Assembly (NCBI GenBank): GCA_947650285.1
Contig: CANTFL010001207.1
Location: 248,001 to 312,000 of the forward strand
Source: Hyaloperonospora brassicae
Taxonomy: Eukaryota; Oomycota; Peronosporomycetes; Peronosporales; Peronosporaceae
DNA length: 64,000 bases
Reading direction: 5' to 3'
Numbering within the stretch: the first letter of the stretch is position 1; the number at the start of each line of letters is the position of its first letter. A program made the position numbers and the translations under genes. Shown here piece after piece: positions 58,902-64,000 of the stretch. The notes under the pieces are model-generated. The model did no database searches and was not told where the DNA came from. It saw only the letters and a list, made by a program, of their open reading frames with translations.

Positions 58902-59741
58902 ATGCTGCACCTGATCGTCTCGGCACTGCTCCTCGCAGCCGCTCCCGTTCGCAGTGAGCAAGCGGCGGCCACCGGTTTCAGCTATCTCTCGGGCTTTTTC
59001 GTCCAGGGAAGTGCGGGGCCAGCACTGCCAGCGACGAACCTGCCTCGCTTAGGTCTCGTGGAAGGCAAGACGTGGGAGGACGTGCAGGCGGCGATTGACG
59101 CCAAAGAACAGGCAGGAAGCCACGTGAAGCTCATTGTCTTCTTACGTCATGGAGAGGGCATCCACAACGTCGCAAGTGCAAAGTACGGCGCCGAGTGGGA
59201 CGTCTACGGCAGACTGCCCGAGTACACGGACGCACCGCTGACAGCGCTGGGCAGGCAGCAAGCGCAAGCAGCTTCTGAAGCGCTCAACACAGAGGTCGCG
59301 AACGGCCTTCGCCTCGAGCACGTGGTCATTTCGCCGCTCGAGCGCACGCTCCGCACGTACTCGATCGCGTACCAGAACCAGACGGCGATCAGCCGAGCGC
59401 CGATGGAGCTGCCGCGCGAGATTCTGGGCGTGTTCACGTGCGACCACCGCCGTCGGATCACAGAGAAGCGCGTGGAGTACCCTGAGTTGGACTTCAGCGG
59501 CATTGAGGCGGACGAAGACCCGTGGTGGACGCCCGACCACCGCGAGACGGACGCCGAGATTGAGCTCCGCGCGACAAAGTTCCTCGAGGTCCTCTTCGAC
59601 ACTTCTGATGCCCACAACGTCGGGGTCGTCTCGCACAGTGTCTTTGGGGCTGCGCTGCTGCGCGTGATCGGCCACCGCAACTTTGACCTCGGGACAGCCA
59701 CGTTCCTGCCACTTCTCATTGAACGGACTGCCAGTAACTAA
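58902..59741 (+). CDS. Secreted histidine phosphatase, tandem paralogue (PMU1-like)
   Basis: 279 aa from the ATG at 58902, chosen because it opens a clear signal peptide (MLHLIVSALLLAAAPVRSEQ); an in-frame ATG at 58743 would bury it under a 53-residue leader. Catalytic motifs are FLRHGEGIHN, ISPLERTLRTY and VVSHSVF. Shared blocks with the neighbour (DAPLTALGRQQA, DPWWTPDHRET, FLPLLI) show a local duplication followed by gain or loss of the export signal. Likely an extracellular or vacuolar acid phosphatase. NQT and similar sites could be glycosylated. Confidence 0.88.
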   Translation: MLHLIVSALLLAAAPVRSEQAAATGFSYLSGFFVQGSAGPALPATNLPRLGLVEGKTWEDVQAAIDAKEQAGSHVKLIVFLRHGEGIHNVASAKYGAEWDVYGRLPEYTDAPLTALGRQQAQAASEALNTEVANGLRLEHVVISPLERTLRTYSIAYQNQTAISRAPMELPREILGVFTCDHRRRITEKRVEYPELDFSGIEADEDPWWTPDHRETDAEIELRATKFLEVLFDTSDAHNVGVVSHSVFGAALLRVIGHRNFDLGTATFLPLLIERTASN

Positions 59742-60470
59742 CGCGTGGGCGAAGACTCGAGGGCGCTGTGGCCGTGTGAACCCATGTGTCTGGTGGGTGC
59801 ACTGAGGGGGCGTGAATTGTACCGTTGCTGTCGCTTTGCACGCGTTGGGGCAGTGGCCACACCCGTCGTCGCTACTTGTACTGCTCACCTCTCCAGTGTC
59901 TACTTGATCGTTGACTAATGAAATACATTCGAGTGCGTAGATGGGCGTACGCTGCAACTACAGTTCGTGTCGAGTGTCGCGGCTATTCATTCGGTCGTGT
60001 CTTGACGGGCGGAGCGAGTTATTGACGACAGCCAGTTGTGGTTTGTTTCGGACGTGCTCTGTCAATGGCAGCAGCCACTGTCGACTGAAGAGGTCACGCA
60101 CAGCTTTGCACGTGCGTGTAAGCCGACGTGTCGCAAAGCGGTCAAAGCTGCTCGGCACTGGAGTACGGTACACCCGACGACTGCGGCACATGTAAGTGCC
60201 GAGATAAACTGTTGTGCGTGTAGTTTTGCCATAAACGTCGCGACGCGATCGTCATGTCGCTTTCAGGCAACTCGCTGCTGCGTATCGGCTTTTTGCTCGA
60301 CAACGCGTCAGAGACTTTGGAGCTCTGCTAGTACCTTTTCACGACGCTACTTTCGTGCACCACAACGACAACAATGGGGTCAAGTTGACTATATTTTGAT
60401 CTACGAGGGATCAAAGATGCTAGCGGGTACCGAAAGCGTGCAGCAACAACAGGCAGCAGTGTCACTGGAC
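59742..60470. other. Convergent intergenic spacer, no gene seen
   Basis: 729 bp between the stops of the secreted histidine phosphatase (+) and alkaline phosphatase (-). Only short unrelated frames. Confidence 0.5.
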
Positions 60471-62012
60471 TCACGGCATGAACGCGGTTGGCGTCTCCAG
60501 TACCGTGATGTTGCGGTGCTTCATCGTCTCGAGCTCTTGGTGGTGCTCCAATCCCAAAAACATCGTCATCACTCGGTTCAGGTACGTGTTCTGGTGAACG
60601 CCCTTGCACATGCGCTCAAAGACCTGCGGGCCCTTGCAGTACAAATTCACGTCCGTGCCCACGTGGCCAGTCGTCGTCCAGTCAACGGCTGCGCGCAGGC
60701 TGATCACGTGGCCCAGCGCAACTGCGACAGGTTCCAAGTCACGCGTTGTGTCAACAGCCGTCGCAATCTCCGCCACCAGCTCGACCACGTCTGCGTCGAC
60801 AACCGATGTCACGTTCGTAAAGCCAAAGAGGAGCGACTTGGACGAGGTGAGCAGAGCCGCTTTGCACGTATCGTTGGCTCCTGCAACACAGTCGCCCCCT
60901 TCGAGAACACCTTCCAGCTGTTCTTGCATGGCTTCTGCCGACATCATCTGCAGCTGCAGCTCAGTCGGGTACCATGCGTACGGGACAGCAGGGCCACGTC
61001 CCAGGGTGAGACCACCGGTACCGTGGTCAGAAGCAGATAGCATAGCCGTGTTCGGACTCTGCTCCAAGTGTTCCAGCACCACAGCCACAGACTCGTCAAA
61101 GGCGATTGCATCCTTTGCCATTGTGCCCGGGTCGTGCAAGTGACCAGCGTGGTCCACGCGCGAGCCTTCGATCATCACGAAGTAGCCATGCTTCTTCGCC
61201 TGCTCGTTGTTGCGCAAAAGACTCAGGATGATCTCCGTCATCTCTGGAAGACTCGGTTCCCGAGCAGTCGTCTCGTTCGTGGCCTTCGTCCGCAGCCGGT
61301 CAACCTCGAACGACATGTGGTCGTCTTTGAAGAGACCAAACAACCGAAGAGCACCTGTGTCGGCATGTGCAGCCTGGTAGTCGACCAAATCCTGGTAGTT
61401 GCTGGCCACCGTGTAGCCATTTGACGTGAGGTCGGCCAGCATCGACTCGTTGAAATGCTTCCTGCCACCGCCCAACAAGAAGTCGAGGTTCTTGTTCGCA
61501 ACGTACTGTGCAGCAATGTCGTCCTCCCAGTCTCGCTCCACGACGTGGGAAGCAAAAGATGCGGGCGTCGCGTGAGTGACGCGACACGTCACGATCATGC
61601 CGGTCACCATACCACGAGCTTTGGCGGCCTCGAGCACCGTCCCAAGTGGCTGTCGATGTGGGTCCACCGCAATCGCGGCATCGTACGTCTTGTAACCCGT
61701 CGCATAAGCAGTTGCAGCCGCGGCCGAGTCGGTGATGTAGCTCGTGGTCGAGTGCGTCTGGACCGTTCCCATGAGGTGCGGGTCGAGGTGAAGACGGGTC
61801 TTGAGCGTCGGGTCGAGCACAGTCCGTGCAAGAGTGAAGACGTTCGGCCCCGTGCCGTCCGGGATCATCATGATGACACTGCGTGGCATGTCTTCGTTCT
61901 CGTCCATCCCATAGTCCACGTCGACGGTCTTGTACTCGTACGGACCCGCAGCATTGGCAAACGAAGCGGCGGCAGCAGCACTTAAGAGCACGGCACGCAA
62001 CACTTTGACCAT
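60471..62012 (-). CDS. Secreted alkaline phosphatase
   Basis: 513 aa, uninterrupted, starting at ATG 62012, which opens a signal peptide (MVKVLRAVLLSAAAAASFAN). Family marks: metal-binding Asp52 in MIPDGTGPN, the nucleophile Ser96 in YITDSAAAATAYATG, the metal cluster MIEGSRVDHAGHLHDP, and SASDHGTGGL, where most relatives have DHETGG. It removes phosphate from a wide range of esters at the cell surface or outside, using Zn and Mg. Several NxT/S sites fit a secreted glycoprotein. No C-terminal GPI-type hydrophobic tail is present, so a soluble enzyme is more likely. Upstream in-frame codons lack an ATG and were not used. Confidence 0.93.
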   Translation of the reverse strand: MVKVLRAVLLSAAAAASFANAAGPYEYKTVDVDYGMDENEDMPRSVIMMIPDGTGPNVFTLARTVLDPTLKTRLHLDPHLMGTVQTHSTTSYITDSAAAATAYATGYKTYDAAIAVDPHRQPLGTVLEAAKARGMVTGMIVTCRVTHATPASFASHVVERDWEDDIAAQYVANKNLDFLLGGGRKHFNESMLADLTSNGYTVASNYQDLVDYQAAHADTGALRLFGLFKDDHMSFEVDRLRTKATNETTAREPSLPEMTEIILSLLRNNEQAKKHGYFVMIEGSRVDHAGHLHDPGTMAKDAIAFDESVAVVLEHLEQSPNTAMLSASDHGTGGLTLGRGPAVPYAWYPTELQLQMMSAEAMQEQLEGVLEGGDCVAGANDTCKAALLTSSKSLLFGFTNVTSVVDADVVELVAEIATAVDTTRDLEPVAVALGHVISLRAAVDWTTTGHVGTDVNLYCKGPQVFERMCKGVHQNTYLNRVMTMFLGLEHHQELETMKHRNITVLETPTAFMP

Positions 62013-63297
62013 TGTGTGGTAAGGGATACTCCAGTACTCGCGACTGCTACGGGGGTATGGACTGCAGCGGGAAAAAAGCGGAATGACCACTTGATCCGAT
62101 ACGCTGCAGGCGAACCGGTGAGGTGAGCTGAACAGTTGTATCTTTTCTGATCCACATGTCGCGACGTGGTGCGGCGTTGCGTCCGTCTGTCAGCCGCTCC
62201 GCTACGCTGCAGTGCTCCCTCTGATCAGTTATGAGTACAGCGCATGCAGACTTCATCGATTGCGCGGAGGTTAGAGCTTATCGGATGATTGCGCGATAGA
62301 CAGACGCGAAAAGCCATCCACTTGATCGAAGTGGTCCATACTCAGACAGCAAAATGCAACAAGGAACGACCGTAGTCCAACAAGCCAAAACGCGCTCTGA
62401 ACGAGACAAGACGCCAACAACCTCAAGGCTTCTGATGTTCAGACCGCGGACAAGGCATTTTGCATGCAGGTGTCTGAATAGGTTCGGCTCGTGTCCAGGA
62501 TATGATGCACGTCCTCTACTATTTTCGAAGTAACAAGGACGTTTGTAGGAGCTGTAGGTATGCAGCGACTTGACAGGATCTTGTTTGGAATACAAGGCTT
62601 CGTGGCATACCACGAACGACAGGAAGCTTGCCATGGCTAAGGCCTTTACCAAAAAGATGATCACGATCTTGCTGATGGATGACGGTATCACCTCGACCTT
62701 CAAGCGGTGCTACCGCCGTCTGCAGAATGCGATCGTCTACGACAAACGTGGAGAGGTCGGCAACATCGACAACGGCGATCAACATACTGGCATGCCATGC
62801 GCTAGTCAGTATCTACCTGGGCCGTGCTCTTATTCACCACTGTTGAGTCTATTGCTCCAACCACAGGAGGCTATTTGCTGATGCACGTGTCTCGCTAATT
62901 GCTTTGTAGATAGAAACAAAGATAACTCGAAGGAAATGAGGCGGCGGAGGTTGAGCTGGAGCAGGAGCTAAGCTTGAACAGTGGGTGTCCAGAACCCCAT
63001 GCCCATTCTGAAGCTGCACAATCACGTTGACGAGAATACACGAGCATCAGCTGGAGCCGATCAAAGATGAGATGCTGCAACAAGGTCAATCGATAGGTGA
63101 GAACGAGAAAAGCAGTGGACCAATGGGAAATATAGCCCTCGTCGCAAAACCGTTCACCAGGACCGAAACGACGAACGTCCAGCGTGATGTCTGCTTGCTG
63201 ATCGATCATGCATCTCTGCAAAGTCACCGGGATGCTTAAGTATAAATGCGCGGCGTTCAACTAGATATGCGCAACACACAGCACCTGGAACCCACCC
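62013..63297. other. Upstream region of alkaline phosphatase and gene-poor spacer
   Basis: 1285 bp. The first part should be the alkaline phosphatase promoter. An ATG-led plus-strand frame at 62634-62881 (MAKAFTKKMITILLMDDGI...) is of unknown nature and I do not call it. Confidence 0.45.
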
Positions 63298-63522
63298 ATG
63301 ACTTGCGTGCTAAGCAGATTTCTTTTCGGTGAAGCTGATCGTAATAACGATAGCGCTTGGTATCGCATCTTGCTTTGCAAAACAATGAGCAAAGTTTTGG
63401 GAAGATTGATTGACATCGTCGTATTGCCCATTGTGGCTGTAACTGATGCCTTGTTGCTTAGCGGCCATCGAACGAGGTCGGTGGACGTGCTATTCGAAAA
63501 CTTGCCAGAGATCAACACTTAG
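63298..63522 (+). CDS. Small hypothetical ORF
   Basis: 74 aa from an ATG. A hydrophobic stretch (LIDIVVLPIVAVTDALLL) sits in the C-terminal half; an internal Met (63388) would make a 44-residue protein starting just before it. No homologue recognised. It ends 75 bp before the next small ORF on the same strand, and the two could be exons of one gene, though no clear splice pair was found. Confidence 0.3.
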   Translation: MTCVLSRFLFGEADRNNDSAWYRILLCKTMSKVLGRLIDIVVLPIVAVTDALLLSGHRTRSVDVLFENLPEINT

Positions 63523-63597
63523 TGGAGGACAATATATCGGAGGGAGCACTGCATTGAGACATTACAGGAAGGGCGCTACGTCGTGCGCCCCATCGTG

Positions 63598-63924
63598 ATG
63601 TTTACGGCCGTGTTCTTCTTCTACTGCCGAGCATCACCCTTTACTGAACGACGCGACGCGCTGACGCAATTCGGCACTGACTTTATGCTAGCATGTGGTG
63701 CTCGCGAAGAATGCTGTCGGGTTCTTGGCGACTTTGTCGCGAAAGCTGGTGGGACACTCGAGTGCGCGGCGATCACCTCAGGATGCAAGCTGAATCTGCG
63801 AGTCTGGTGGGAACGCCAACACTACAACAGTACAATACGACTCGTGGCCTTTACGCAACCTAGTGTGGAAATTGTTTTCGAAAGCGGGCACAATCGTGAC
63901 GGGCTGACGGATACGTCGACGTGA
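63598..63924 (+). CDS. Small putative secreted protein, unknown
   Basis: 108 aa from the ATG at 63598. A short hydrophobic N-terminus (MFTAVFFFYCRASP) could be a weak signal peptide. The body has six Cys (CGAREECC, LECA, SGCK), some close together, which would suit a small disulfide-bonded secreted protein. No RxLR-dEER or LxLFLAK motif is visible. Function unknown, and the reality of the gene is uncertain. Confidence 0.35.
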   Translation: MFTAVFFFYCRASPFTERRDALTQFGTDFMLACGAREECCRVLGDFVAKAGGTLECAAITSGCKLNLRVWWERQHYNSTIRLVAFTQPSVEIVFESGHNRDGLTDTST

Positions 63925-64000
63925 TGGGGCTGCAAATCGATCAAGCGTTTGCCGATGGTGGGATGTCGTGCTCTTCTAGATGTAGGTAATGTGGTCTACT

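Noticed and set aside
62519..62881. Overlapping plus and minus frames of about 90-100 codons upstream of alkaline phosphatase
   Set aside because: Neither shows a known motif or a signal peptide; both are likely chance, though a small unknown gene cannot be excluded.

Overview
The window looks like nuclear DNA of an oomycete, most likely a Phytophthora or downy-mildew relative. The host genes are GC-balanced, closely packed on both strands, and cut by short introns (about 60-170 bp) whose donors are mostly GTGCGT, GTACGT or GTAAG/GTGAG type. The transposable elements are Ty3/gypsy, copia and pogo/Tigger types. The species call is an inference; no species-specific marker was recognised.

Left arm (1-31973), gene-dense: the 3' part of a VPS13 lipid-transfer protein (1-5545, +); a 12-exon PIG-B GPI mannosyltransferase (5802-8252, +); a Tra2-type SR splicing factor (8699-9860, -); a Trf4/5-type poly(A) polymerase (10438-12009, +); a TrhO/TSTD2 rhodanese tRNA hydroxylase (12207-13553, -); a class I O-methyltransferase (13765-14841, +); a BED/hAT-derived protein (15795-17698, +); a LARP4-type La protein (18356-20287, -); pyroglutamyl-peptidase I (20606-21571, -); a FAM210/DUF1279-like protein (22483-23495, -); and, divergent from it, a nine-exon RME-8/DNAJC13 endosomal co-chaperone (23581-31973, +). 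Exon joins were rebuilt by hand from reading-frame continuity, GT/AG sites and family alignment.

Middle (31974-56730), gene-poor and rich in transposons. A 7983-bp Ty3/gypsy element (33739-41721, read on the minus strand) has 391-bp LTRs that differ at one base, a TCCAT target duplication, PBS and PPT. Its gag is separated from pol by a textbook -1 frameshift signal, pol carries four lesions, and a 535-aa ORF lies antisense at the 3' end. The whole element, LTRs and coding parts alike, is packed with perfect short inverted repeats: at least 21 with arms of 8 nt or more and loops of 12 nt or less in the first 1.9 kb, where about 0.35 is expected by chance. The host genes do not show this. It is the most unusual signal in the window. 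After the element come about 15 kb of AT-rich DNA with no live gene, holding a decayed copia element between degenerate direct repeats, a pogo/Tigger transposase pseudogene with one recognisable TIR, and a truncated LTR (56507-56730) related to the gypsy LTR.

Right arm (57729-64000), host-like again: two tandem histidine-phosphatase (PMU1-like) genes, one without and one with a signal peptide; a convergent secreted alkaline phosphatase (60471-62012, -); and two small unassigned ORFs near the end. The secreted phosphatases side by side suggest a small phosphate-scavenging neighbourhood, which is inference.
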